A stretch of 30,358 nt of DNA from a virus. The stretch covers positions 1 to 30,358 of the IMG/VR virus record IMGVR_UViG_3300037847_005766; one strand, 5' to 3'. This document shows positions 1 to 5,930 of this stretch, piece by piece. The position numbers and the translations under genes were made by a program. A model generated the notes under the pieces. The model was not told the origin of the DNA. It searched no databases and saw nothing but the letters and a program-made list of their open reading frames with translations. Position 1 is the first letter of the stretch, and every line of letters begins with the position of its first letter.

Positions 1-98
1 TGCGGCGCCTATTTTTGCGGCCGATATTGCATCATCTTGGATGTTGGCTGTCTGTACGCAATTGCTCGATAGCTTTGCGTTTGAGATTCCGCCATCCT
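1..98. repeat. Terminal direct repeat, left copy
   Basis: These 98 bases are identical to 30260-30357. The tail-fibre frame is continuous when 30259 is joined to 1, so this is the overlap of a circular assembly or a short terminal redundancy, not a gene duplication. The final base of the window (30358, a) does not match base 99 (t), which looks like an assembly end effect. Confidence 0.95.
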
Positions 99-1263
99 TG
101 AGGCGTAGAGAATCGCTGTTGATCTCAATTGTCGCATCATCAACGTTTACAGATAGCGCAGATCCCGCACCACCTGCAAGACCGTCACCCGCAACACTTG
201 AGGCAAGCTTGCCTTCATCAACGGCATTTGCCGCAAGTTTGGCAAGAGTCACGGCACCTGAGTTTATTTTAACCGAGGTAACGGCATTGGACCCGATCGC
301 ACTAGCGTCCACGATTCCGGCCGCAAAGTATGCGCTTGAGTCAATAGATCCATCGGCGATGGCGTTAGAGGTTACGGAGTTTGCGCCCATTTGTGCGCTT
401 GTGATGGTTCCAACGCTCAAGCCACTTGCGGATGCTTGTAGCGTTGATCCGTTGAGTTTGACCTGTGCAGATCCAGAATTGAGTTCAAGGCCATTGCCCG
501 CTTTGATCTCAAGTTCTCCAGATGTGAATTGCAAACCGCTATTGGATGACAGGTCGATCGATATGGTCGATCCGCTCTTTTGTAGGCCGTCGCCCGTGTT
601 GATGGAAGAAAGTCCGGTAAACTGAGTGATTACGATTGCGGTTGTGCCAAGGTTGATATTGTCCGTTGTGACTGTAAATCCAGCATCCGCATGCGTTGCA
701 CCTTGTCGACAGAAGACCGCAGCTTGTTCTAATTTTTGGGCGGTGTTAGCGTCCTCTGAGCGAGACATCGCAGCGCCTGCGCTTGCAAAAACATAGATGC
801 CGTTTTGTGATGCTGTGCTTTGATCTTTGAGAAGTACACGATCATTTGCCGAAAGCGTTACACCATCGATTGCAGATGGAGCGCTTGAAATATCGACGTT
901 TGCGGTACTTGCGGCGATACAGCTTTCCTTCCAATGAATTCCTTGGGCTGTGGAGTCGACATAGGCCTTTGTGGCGGCGTGCGCATCGCTTGTCGGCGTG
1001 GCTACACTAACCGTACCTGAGGAGAAGTTAAAAGATCCGGTGAGGTCTATTTTTGCCGCAGTCACCACACCATTTGCAAGGTATGCGGAACTATCAATTG
1101 CGGAATCTGCGATCTTAGCTGATATTACGGAATCGTTAGCGAGAGCTGAAGAAACGACAACGCTAGATCCAAGGAGGTTGGAATTGTCGATGATTCCGGT
1201 ACTGAGTTGTGTTGAGGTAATCGAGGCCGATTTTATCTGACCGCCTCTAATTTGTATCGTCAT
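1..1263 (-). CDS. Tail fibre / receptor-binding protein (N-terminal 421 residues; continues at 30259-29996)
   Basis: The minus-strand frame starts at ATG 1263 behind GGAG, 9 nt upstream, and is open to base 1. Joined over the circle it continues from 30259 to a TAG at 29996, giving about 508 residues. The chain is low in complexity, with many repeats of the type ITSAKIADSAIDSSAY and SVTSNAIADGSIDSSA, typical of extended phage fibres. Around residues 105-218 lies a domain I recognise from many phage fibres (key runs AATKAYVD, DRVLLKDQSTASQNGIY, LGTTAIVITQF). The C-terminal ~85 residues form a tip domain with a VMVYINGL strand and end in GDSVHVVYFT. It should sit at the tail tip and bind the host. 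It is the last gene of a four-gene minus-strand operon, 6 nt after the previous stop. Fibre identity is inferred from repeats and domain pattern. Confidence 0.88.
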   Translation of the reverse strand, partial: MTIQIRGGQIKSASITSTQLSTGIIDNSNLLGSSVVVSSALANDSVISAKIADSAIDSSAYLANGVVTAAKIDLTGSFNFSSGTVSVATPTSDAHAATKAYVDSTAQGIHWKESCIAASTANVDISSAPSAIDGVTLSANDRVLLKDQSTASQNGIYVFASAGAAMSRSEDANTAQKLEQAAVFCRQGATHADAGFTVTTDNINLGTTAIVITQFTGLSSINTGDGLQKSGSTISIDLSSNSGLQFTSGELEIKAGNGLELNSGSAQVKLNGSTLQASASGLSVGTITSAQMGANSVTSNAIADGSIDSSAYFAAGIVDASAIGSNAVTSVKINSGAVTLAKLAANAVDEGKLASSVAGDGLAGGAGSALSVNVDDATIEINSDSLRLKDGGISNAKLSSNCVQTANIQDDAISAAKIGAA

Positions 1264-1269
1264 GGGTGT

Positions 1270-1560
1270 TTACTCCGATGATTGTGTTGTATAAACCGCC
1301 TCAAGTGTATCACCTGTGAGCGGCGGGGATGAAAACTCGAAATTACGATCGTCGATAATTGAGATCTGGCTAACACGTTCTTTGAGTCCGTTGAGATATA
1401 CGTTGAGCGATCCCGACGTAACATCCTTTGACGTTGTAAATCTCACGGTGACACCATTACATAACGTTGTAAAATCATCAATTTGCGTTACCTGTGCGGC
1501 ATCGGCGCCAACTTCTCGCCCCGTGCCCCCTTCATCATTGTACACATTTGCTATAGGCAT
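1270..1560 (-). CDS. Small tail-tip-like protein, paralogous to the tail-fibre C-terminus
   Basis: A 96-residue protein with ATG at 1560 preceded by AAGGGG. Residues ~30-93 contain VTVRFTTSKD, LNVYLNGLKE, a central IIDDRNFEF and the ending LTGDTLEAVYTTQ. The same order (a VYxNGL strand, a variable stretch, an F-rich strand, then GDxxxxVY) makes up the end of the neighbouring fibre protein, so I infer a stand-alone copy of the fibre tip domain, probably a small beta-sandwich. It lies 6 nt upstream of the fibre start in the same operon. It could be a second fibre subunit, a cap or a fibre chaperone; the sequence does not decide. Confidence 0.8.
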   Translation of the reverse strand: MPIANVYNDEGGTGREVGADAAQVTQIDDFTTLCNGVTVRFTTSKDVTSGSLNVYLNGLKERVSQISIIDDRNFEFSSPPLTGDTLEAVYTTQSSE

Positions 1561-1569
1561 GTCAACCCC

Positions 1570-1962
1570 TTAACATTCATAGGTAAGAGAGGCGCTTTGT
1601 ACGCTACATGTACCTGTATTGGTGCGTATATGCAGGTATAAAGTCTTGTCTTGTATGTCTCTCACGATCACATCAAGGCGATACGATGCGGCGCCAACCG
1701 TGTTGGTGGTGAGGCCTGTTTGTATGTCGGATCTTGTTTCGGTCATCAAGATGTTATCACCTGCGGCGTCTCTTGTGAGCGTTGCAAAAAGCTTGTCGGC
1801 GCTCGAAATATCGGACAATTGGACCTCTAACATGGAGGCTTTTACGTTGATTTGTGATGTTCCAAACTTGTCATACTGCAAGGCAACGGCCTTGCCTGTG
1901 TTGTAATTTGTTGTGATACCCGTCGCACCCGACGCACTGAGCATTTGATCGTATTCGGCCAT
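1570..1962 (-). CDS. Hypothetical protein, probably tail-associated
   Basis: 130 residues from ATG 1962 (MAEYDQML...). A GTG at 1974 would add four residues. I prefer 1962 because the upstream exonuclease stop (TGA, 1966-1964) is one base before it (TGATATG), a reinitiation arrangement, and GTG 1974 has no Shine-Dalgarno. The protein looks beta-rich (ALQYDKFGTSQINVKASMLE, YRLDVIVRDIQDKTLYLHIR) with two cysteines near the C-terminus and no membrane segment. I do not recognise the family. Its place between the exonuclease and fibre genes suggests a structural or fibre-attachment role, by context only. Confidence 0.78.
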   Translation of the reverse strand: MAEYDQMLSASGATGITTNYNTGKAVALQYDKFGTSQINVKASMLEVQLSDISSADKLFATLTRDAAGDNILMTETRSDIQTGLTTNTVGAASYRLDVIVRDIQDKTLYLHIRTNTGTCSVQSASLTYEC

Positions 1963-1963
1963 A

Positions 1964-2563
1964 TCATTTATCACGTAAGGGGTTAAGATATAGGCCTATC
2001 TTAGCACGATACAACAGCATACGCACCTTGAGCGCATTACGTACGCTCAAAGGGTAACACAGGCGGAATAGTTGCACGCACATAAGCACATCGTCAAGGG
2101 CCTCATGTGTTTGTGGAGGCCATCCGAAGATCTTGGCGATACTGCTCATGCTCATCGATGAGAACCCATACGGCATAAGGGCAGCACTCGCCAAGGCGAT
2201 GGTGTCGATTCCACGGCGCAAGATCCTCCTTTGTGGTGCATGATCTTGCAAAAGCTTGAGAATAAACCCACGATCAAAAGGCCAATTGTGTGCAACCGGA
2301 ATACATGAGTCCATAAAATCTGCGATTGCAAACGCTGCCCTTTTGGGGTCAAGCGCTCCACATTTGGCCCATTGATCAGGCGTGTACCCGTTGATCTTCA
2401 AGGATTTGGGATCAGCCCCTCCTATGTTTTGCGGCCAAATATGGATGTGTATGCGGGCGACCTCCTCAAGATCCTTGTTGAGTTTGATACCCGCAAAGCT
2501 GATCATTTCATGGCCTCGATAGGGGTACAGCCCCGTTGTTTCGGTGTCCAATACTACAAACAT
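1964..2563 (-). CDS. DnaQ-like DEDDh 3'-5' exonuclease
   Basis: 199 residues with all three exonuclease motifs. ExoI is LDTETTG (D6, E8), ExoII is AHNWPFDRGF (D97), and ExoIII is HEALDD (H153-x4-D158), so it is of the DEDDh type. A conserved-looking ID120 lies between motifs II and III. The family removes nucleotides from 3' ends of DNA or RNA, either as proofreading subunits or as free nucleases. There is no polymerase gene in the genome, so it would act with a host enzyme, in DNA repair or recombination, or on host nucleic acid. The start ATG 2563 has AGGAGG upstream. It is the first gene of an otherwise tail-related operon, which is unusual. The RBS lies inside a possible hairpin. Confidence 0.92.
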   Translation of the reverse strand: MFVVLDTETTGLYPYRGHEMISFAGIKLNKDLEEVARIHIHIWPQNIGGADPKSLKINGYTPDQWAKCGALDPKRAAFAIADFMDSCIPVAHNWPFDRGFILKLLQDHAPQRRILRRGIDTIALASAALMPYGFSSMSMSSIAKIFGWPPQTHEALDDVLMCVQLFRLCYPLSVRNALKVRMLLYRAKIGLYLNPLRDK

Positions 2564-2597
2564 AAAAACCTCCTCATGTAGATATATAGAGGTTTTT
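2564..2597 (-). promoter_or_regulatory. Inverted repeat enclosing the exonuclease RBS
   Basis: The bases at 2564-2572 (AAAAACCTC) and 2589-2597 (GAGGTTTTT) are perfect 9-bp complements separated by 16 nt. In the minus-strand transcript the second arm carries the AGG of the Shine-Dalgarno directly before the exonuclease start, so folding could mask it. The stem has only three or four G/C pairs, so the effect could be modest or temperature-sensitive. Confidence 0.5.
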
Positions 2598-2610
2598 GAA
2601 GAAATATCAA
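2583..2610 (-). promoter_or_regulatory. Putative promoter for the minus-strand tail operon
   Basis: On the minus strand, TTGATA (2610-2605) and TATATA (2588-2583) are separated by 16 nt, close to sigma70 consensus. It lies 20 nt upstream of the exonuclease start in the divergent intergenic region. The -10 overlaps the inverted repeat, so a start here would shorten the leader and might remove the hairpin's 5' arm. Confidence 0.45.
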
Positions 2611-2618
2611 AATAATGT

Positions 2619-2648
2619 TTGACACATTATAAGTGAATGAAGTATAGA
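2619..2648 (+). promoter_or_regulatory. Promoter P1, with 18-bp box
   Basis: TTGACA (2619-2624), an 18-nt spacer, then TATAGA (2643-2648). The spacer holds CACATTATAAGTGAATGA (2623-2640), identical to 29181-29198 in promoter P5. It drives the 2680 gene and is divergent from the minus-strand operon. The upstream TCAAAATAAT is also shared with P2 and P5. Confidence 0.75.
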
Positions 2649-2679
2649 TATTGTACACCAAACAACAAAAGGAAAAACA

Positions 2680-3627
2680 ATGGCTACTTCATACCACGCA
2701 AAAATCATAACAAAGACAACAAAGCAAGCTTACTCTCTAGAGGAGGCTGTAAAAAACAGCTTTGGTGTTATCCATAGCGAAAGAAGTGTACAGATCCATA
2801 GCGTCGATCTTGAATCTAGCGACTCATCATCTCTATTGATCGAATCTATTCAATCGTTGGCCCTAGATGTTATCAAAACAATCGAATCCATAGAGATAGA
2901 GAAGTACCAAGGAAAATACGAAGATACATGCAAATGGAGAGGCACAATTGTATTTGCCTTTGTTGATGGTGAGTTTGTTGAGGCAAGAAAGCATCATTCT
3001 ATACCCGCCCTCAAGAGACACATCAAGATCATCGAGCAGATCAACGAAATCATAGCAGCAAAGAAAGCCGCCAAAAAAGAACAAACAGTATCGCGGCACG
3101 ACATACATAAGGACTTCAACCCCGCAACCAACACCGATCACGCAAGAGCCTCAAAGGTCATGCTTGAGGAGTTGAGAGCAGACCTTCGAGAGGTTGAGCT
3201 TGACATGTTTGCTTCAAAGCCTGCAATCTTGGATATGTATGAGGATAACGTTAAAAAATTCGACGGCACCGATTGCAAGATCGCACAAGAATACGCAGAG
3301 ATGATCCGCTCTCTCATTGAGAAGAATCGCCCACAAGAGGAGGCACAAGAAGAAACAAAGCACTTTTATGATTTTGTCGGCTACATGCTCAGCGAAGGAA
3401 ATGCCGATACATCTCAGGACATACGGGACACGATTAACGATCTCATTATTGAATACGTAGACGAATGCAAAAATAGCGGATGCGATCTACCTGTATCCTT
3501 TGGTGATGATGTTGATCGCTGGCATGTAGCCAACATTATACAATCACACCTGGATGTAGAGGTTCGATACTACCAAGAGAGGTTGCAAAAGATACAAAAG
3601 GCTTTGCATGTGCTCAAAGAAATATAA
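2680..3627 (+). CDS. Hypothetical protein, 315 aa, charged, single-gene unit
   Basis: 315 residues, rich in E, D, K and I, mostly helical by appearance, with no signal or membrane segment. The segment RGTIVFAFVDGEFVEARKHH (~90-110) looks like a short beta element. Lys-rich stretches follow at ~130-140 (IIAAKKAAKKEQ), then long amphipathic helices to the C-terminus. I do not recognise a family. The ATG at 2680 is preceded by AAAAGGAAAAACA. The gene has its own promoter (P1) and terminator (3645-3669), so it is a moron-like single-gene cassette. An early role against the host is plausible from position and promoter, but that is inference. Confidence 0.85.
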   Translation: MATSYHAKIITKTTKQAYSLEEAVKNSFGVIHSERSVQIHSVDLESSDSSSLLIESIQSLALDVIKTIESIEIEKYQGKYEDTCKWRGTIVFAFVDGEFVEARKHHSIPALKRHIKIIEQINEIIAAKKAAKKEQTVSRHDIHKDFNPATNTDHARASKVMLEELRADLREVELDMFASKPAILDMYEDNVKKFDGTDCKIAQEYAEMIRSLIEKNRPQEEAQEETKHFYDFVGYMLSEGNADTSQDIRDTINDLIIEYVDECKNSGCDLPVSFGDDVDRWHVANIIQSHLDVEVRYYQERLQKIQKALHVLKEI

Positions 3628-3644
3628 GACCACAACAAACCCAC

Positions 3645-3669
3645 AAGGCCGCATCATACGGCCTTTTTT
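3645..3669 (+). terminator. Rho-independent terminator after the 2680 gene
   Basis: Stem AAGGCCG/CGGCCTT with a 7-nt loop followed by TTTTTT. Together with upstream sequence, 26 bp (3630-3655) are identical to 29887-29912, the terminator region of the other accessory unit. Confidence 0.9.
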
Positions 3670-3687
3670 ATTTTCTCAAAATAATGT

Positions 3688-3716
3688 TTGCAATCTCATT
3701 CTCATTCGCATACAAT
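3688..3716 (+). promoter_or_regulatory. Promoter P2 of the replication unit
   Basis: TTGCAA (3688-3693), a 17-nt spacer and TACAAT (3711-3716). The region TCATTCGCATACAATGAA (3702-3719) overlaps the -10 and matches the reverse complement of the P1/P5 box at 13 of 18 positions, and promoter P4 at 16 of 18. The leader ends in ACAAGGAGCAACAATG. Confidence 0.75.
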
Positions 3717-3741
3717 GAAGAGGTAACAACAAGGAGCAACA

Positions 3742-4803
3742 ATGCAATTTACACCAATAACCCACACCGACATCCAAACGATGAGCGAGATGCCCAAGGC
3801 CTCGATCCTCGTTTGGCTCAAGCTTCGCATCTATGCCGGCCAAAACGGCAAGGCATATCCAACAAGATCAAAGATCGCCGAAGATCTTGGCTTGTCGATT
3901 CCATCCGTAAATCGTGCTTTTCAAGACCTCGAAAAGAGAAGCATGATCACAAAGATCAACAATCACGGGGTGATCAAAAATGCACAGTACATGATCAAAA
4001 ATGATCAGTCACTAATCAGAAATGATCACTCGAACAGATCAGAAATGATCAGTGGCACTGATCAAAAACGATCAGTGGATGTGATCAAAAATGATCAACA
4101 GAATAAAGAAAGTAATAAAGAAAGTAATAAAGAAAATAATATTGCTTGTAGTAAAGACAATACTTCTTCTTTTGCTTTTGAGAGGGCGGCAACAAGTGCC
4201 GCACAGGTTGAGGCACTGGATGGCAGTGATGAGCGGGATCTTTGGTTGGCAGAGCTTTGGGCAAAACATGCAACCACACAGGGATGGATCTCTTCTGATA
4301 TCCCCAAAGATTTTGCCATGATCAAAGAAGGTCTTGAAGTCATACAGATCGCAAAGGTTGTGCGCAAGCTAGATGCGTATATTACCCGTGAGCAATGCAA
4401 CGGCATGTACCAAGGGAAAGGATGGGCACGTAAGATCCGTGATCGATGGTGTGCGAAGGAATCCAAAAGCGTGAGCAAATACGATCGTAAAAAAATGAGT
4501 GAATCCACAATCATGATCGGGCAAGAGAAGCAACAAGCCGAGAAAGAAGCACAAGAACACCAAGAGCAGATCAAAAGGGCGGCGGCGGTGTCAAAGGCTA
4601 CCAAGAGCAAGGCGGCGGCGTTGTGGGCTGATTTTGTGGCTCGATTCGACAACTACGAAGAGCGTGCCAATGCGGTCTTTGAGTGGAGGCGATCCGGTGG
4701 ACTTACCGATGAGGTACGTAAGGAGATAAAGAGCGATCCCGATCTCTTTGATTTTGATATGCTTTGTGATGTTCCTGTGTATCCTATGAGAGGTGAGGCA
4801 TGA
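3742..4803 (+). CDS. Replication initiator-like winged-helix protein carrying the putative origin
   Basis: 353 residues. The N-terminus (~10-75) has a helix-turn-helix of the HTH_36/phage replisome-organiser type: ILVWLKLRIYAGQNGKAYPT, then RSKIAEDLGLSIPSVNRAFQ and DLEKRSMI, with the recognition helix at SIPSVNRAF. Residues ~77-135 are a hydrophilic linker made of DNA-level iterons (IKNDQSL, IRNDHSN) and NKES repeats. The C-terminal half is helical and charged (~140-350). Initiators of this plan bind iterons and recruit the host helicase or its loader. Linker-encoded iterons are known from lambda O. It is first in a unit of three genes (ATGA overlap with the next). Strong AAGGAG precedes ATG 3742. 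Function is inferred from HTH, repeats and position; no helicase gene is visible. Confidence 0.8.
   Translation: MQFTPITHTDIQTMSEMPKASILVWLKLRIYAGQNGKAYPTRSKIAEDLGLSIPSVNRAFQDLEKRSMITKINNHGVIKNAQYMIKNDQSLIRNDHSNRSEMISGTDQKRSVDVIKNDQQNKESNKESNKENNIACSKDNTSSFAFERAATSAAQVEALDGSDERDLWLAELWAKHATTQGWISSDIPKDFAMIKEGLEVIQIAKVVRKLDAYITREQCNGMYQGKGWARKIRDRWCAKESKSVSKYDRKKMSESTIMIGQEKQQAEKEAQEHQEQIKRAAAVSKATKSKAAALWADFVARFDNYEERANAVFEWRRSGGLTDEVRKEIKSDPDLFDFDMLCDVPVYPMRGEA
3971..4104 (+). repeat. Iteron array, six copies of 21/23 bp (putative replication origin)
   Basis: Units begin at 3971, 3992, 4013, 4036, 4059 and 4082. Each is built as a TGATCA-like half-site, AAAA(T/C) linker and a second TGATCA half-site 10 bp on, often followed by GTGG. 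The second half-site of the first unit is degenerate (TGCACA). Nine TGATCA palindromes occur within 3944-4097. Spacing changes from 21 to 23 bp, so the reading frame shifts between units while the DNA motif is kept. That indicates selection on DNA, not on protein. Confidence 0.85.
4102..4137 (+). repeat. Three tandem 12-bp AT-rich repeats (putative DNA unwinding element)
   Basis: The unit AATAAAGAAAGT occurs at 4102, 4114 and 4126 (the last ending AAAT), directly downstream of the iterons, and the AT-rich stretch continues to about 4180. The order iterons then purine-biased AT-rich repeats resembles lambda ori and plasmid iteron origins. It encodes NKESNKESNKEN in the linker of the initiator. 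Confidence 0.75.
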
Positions 4804-5126
4804 GAGGCGAATATATCGTAGGCGACAAAGCCTTTGCAAAAACCGAGTTTTGTCGTGTTGCGTTGTTGGGTGAGATTACCCGTATTGATGGCAACATGTG
4901 TTCTCTCAAGATGTGCGGATATGATCCCAAACGGCGGTCCTCAATAATACCGCATACCATCACAACACGGCTCGATCTGCTTGATCCTCATGCAGATGTT
5001 ATTAAGAGATGGGAGAGCAAGGCGATGGATTTCGAGATCACAAAAACGAGGGTTGAGATATCAAAGCTTGCGGATAAACTCAAGGAGGCAATGAGACATG
5101 ACAAAGAAATCATATGGAAGCCCTAA
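4800..5126 (+). CDS. Hypothetical protein, 108 aa, in the replication unit
   Basis: 108 residues starting at ATG 4800, overlapping the initiator stop by four bases, so translation is coupled. The N-terminal half looks like a small beta-barrel (YIVGDKAFAK, VALLGEITRIDGNMCSLKMC) and the C-terminal ~35 residues form a charged helix (DFEITKTRVEISKLADKLKE). Family not recognised. Position after the initiator suggests a replication accessory factor, without direct evidence. Confidence 0.82.
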   Translation: MRGEYIVGDKAFAKTEFCRVALLGEITRIDGNMCSLKMCGYDPKRRSSIIPHTITTRLDLLDPHADVIKRWESKAMDFEITKTRVEISKLADKLKEAMRHDKEIIWKP

Positions 5127-5298
5127 GGATCGGATGATGAAAAAGACGACACAACAAGGGGATACACGTATTAGGATCACGCTTACAAAAGAGCAGTACG
5201 CACAGGCGGAGCGCATTGCAAAGCGCCATGCCATGCACGCCGATGATGTGATACAAAGGTATGTTTTGCGATGTATTGCAGACCTCTCGCATCCGTGA
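5098..5298 (+). CDS. Small ribbon-helix-helix-like DNA-binding protein
   Basis: 66 residues. ATG 5098 has AAGGAGG 9 nt upstream inside the preceding gene, which it overlaps by 29 nt. A later ATG at 5134 with AAGGA is possible. Residues ~22-62 fit a ribbon-helix-helix: a strand TRIRITLTKEQ, then helices YAQAERIAKRHAM and ADDVIQRYVLRCIADL. Such proteins are usually dimeric repressors. Just downstream is a 27-bp dyad (5308-5334) that could be its operator. The RHH call rests on pattern only. Confidence 0.72.
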   Translation: MTKKSYGSPKDRMMKKTTQQGDTRIRITLTKEQYAQAERIAKRHAMHADDVIQRYVLRCIADLSHP

Positions 5299-5307
5299 TA
5301 TTGTTAG

Positions 5308-5334
5308 GGATGTAAATACACTGTATTTGCATCC
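5308..5334. promoter_or_regulatory. 27-bp dyad, candidate operator
   Basis: Two 13-base arms, GGATGTAAATACA and TGTATTTGCATCC, flank a central C with one mismatch. It lies 10 nt after the stop of the RHH-like gene and 60 nt upstream of promoter P3's -35. There is no T-run, so it is more likely a protein site than a terminator, although it could fold in RNA. Confidence 0.5.
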
Positions 5335-5346
5335 TTGTTGTTTGTT

Positions 5347-5380
5347 GAGGGCGGTGCTTTTGTGTCGCCCTCACTTTTTT
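5347..5380 (+). terminator. Rho-independent terminator of the replication unit
   Basis: Stem GAGGGCG/CGCCCTC with a 12-nt loop, then AC and TTTTTT. It ends the 3742-5298 transcription unit just before promoter P3. Confidence 0.9.
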
Positions 5381-5393
5381 CTCAAAAGAATAC

Positions 5394-5422
5394 TTGACTA
5401 TCATATAATGACACTATAAGAT
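5394..5422 (+). promoter_or_regulatory. Promoter P3 of the regulatory/packaging unit
   Basis: TTGACT (5394-5399), a 17-nt spacer and TAAGAT (5417-5422); TATAAG at 5415 is a 15-nt alternative. The preceding TCTCAAAAGAATA resembles the P2 upstream block. A sequence CACTATAAG within it is only weakly like the shared 18-bp box. Leader ends in AACAAAGGAGCAAAACAATG. Confidence 0.65.
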
Positions 5423-5448
5423 AAAGTGTACAACAAAGGAGCAAAACA

Positions 5449-5685
5449 ATGGAAAACACATGGATACATATCGTCGTAGAAATTGACGGCATGATGATCA
5501 CGGACTCTATACGAGTTGCGAATGCGGCCGATCTTGCAGATCATATTGCACGGCACGTCAATAACGGAGGCGATATCATCGCCATCACCACAAGTGAAGA
5601 GTGGAATGCGCAAAAGGCGCCCGATCTTAGTTCGGACGATCTTGACGCATGGGCGCAAGAACTTGAGGCGGAGATATCAGAATAA
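5449..5685 (+). CDS. Hypothetical acidic protein, 78 aa
   Basis: 78 residues, first gene after P3, with AAAGGAG upstream of ATG 5449. The N-terminus looks like an alpha-beta fold (WIHIVVEIDGMMITDSIRV, DLADHIARHV, DIIAITTSEEW) and the C-terminal 25 residues are strongly acidic (SSDDLDAWAQELEAEISE). The overall acidic charge is seen in some DNA-mimic inhibitors, but there is no specific evidence for that. It overlaps the next gene by one base. Family not recognised. Confidence 0.8.
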   Translation: MENTWIHIVVEIDGMMITDSIRVANAADLADHIARHVNNGGDIIAITTSEEWNAQKAPDLSSDDLDAWAQELEAEISE

Positions 5686-5930
5686 TGAGCAAAGAGAGAA
5701 GAAGCATGATGCACCCACAACGCAAAAGCGATCGGTTTGGTGGGTTTGAGATCAAGCGCATCACATGCGGATGGAGTGATGCAGAATATAAAACAACCCT
5801 ATATTTGAGGCTCAACGGGCGAGGTGTGGCACGCATCTGCGATTGCGATGGGTATCACTACAAAAAGACGTGTTATCACCTCACAGCGCTTGAGGAATGG
5901 GCACGAAAGAGCAAGGAGCAAGGCGAATGA
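5685..5930 (+). CDS. SWIM-type zinc-binding miniprotein
   Basis: 81 residues. The segment ICDCDGYHYKKTCYHLTALE (~49-68) has the SWIM zinc pattern CxC-x8-CxH (CDC...CYH) followed by a helix. Before it a beta hairpin is plausible (YKTTLYLRLNGRGVARI). SWIM fingers bind DNA or proteins and are known from recombination partners such as the Shu complex, MULE transposases and SNF2 enzymes; in those proteins they are part of larger chains, so a stand-alone copy is unusual. Start ATG 5685 shares one base with the upstream stop, and the end overlaps the next gene by four bases. The zinc call comes from motif spacing alone. Confidence 0.8.
   Translation: MSKERRSMMHPQRKSDRFGGFEIKRITCGWSDAEYKTTLYLRLNGRGVARICDCDGYHYKKTCYHLTALEEWARKSKEQGE

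Noticed and set aside
41-625. Plus-strand open frame of 194 codons opposite the tail fibre
   Set aside because: Shadow of the minus-strand fibre gene: low-complexity repeats on the other strand create a long frame, with no RBS and alanine/serine/proline-rich nonsense composition.
3971-4104. CRISPR-like array
   Set aside because: Regular 21/23-bp period but no constant repeat with unique spacers; half-site structure and location fit an iteron origin.
4095-4652. Minus-strand open frame of 185 codons inside the initiator gene
   Set aside because: Antisense shadow of a well-supported plus-strand gene with RBS, HTH and iterons; no promoter or RBS for the minus frame.
5404-5409. TATAAT at 5404 as the -10 of promoter P3
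   Set aside because: It begins only 4 nt after the TTGACT hexamer, and no good -35 lies 16-18 nt upstream of it; TAAGAT at 5417 has the proper 17-nt spacing.
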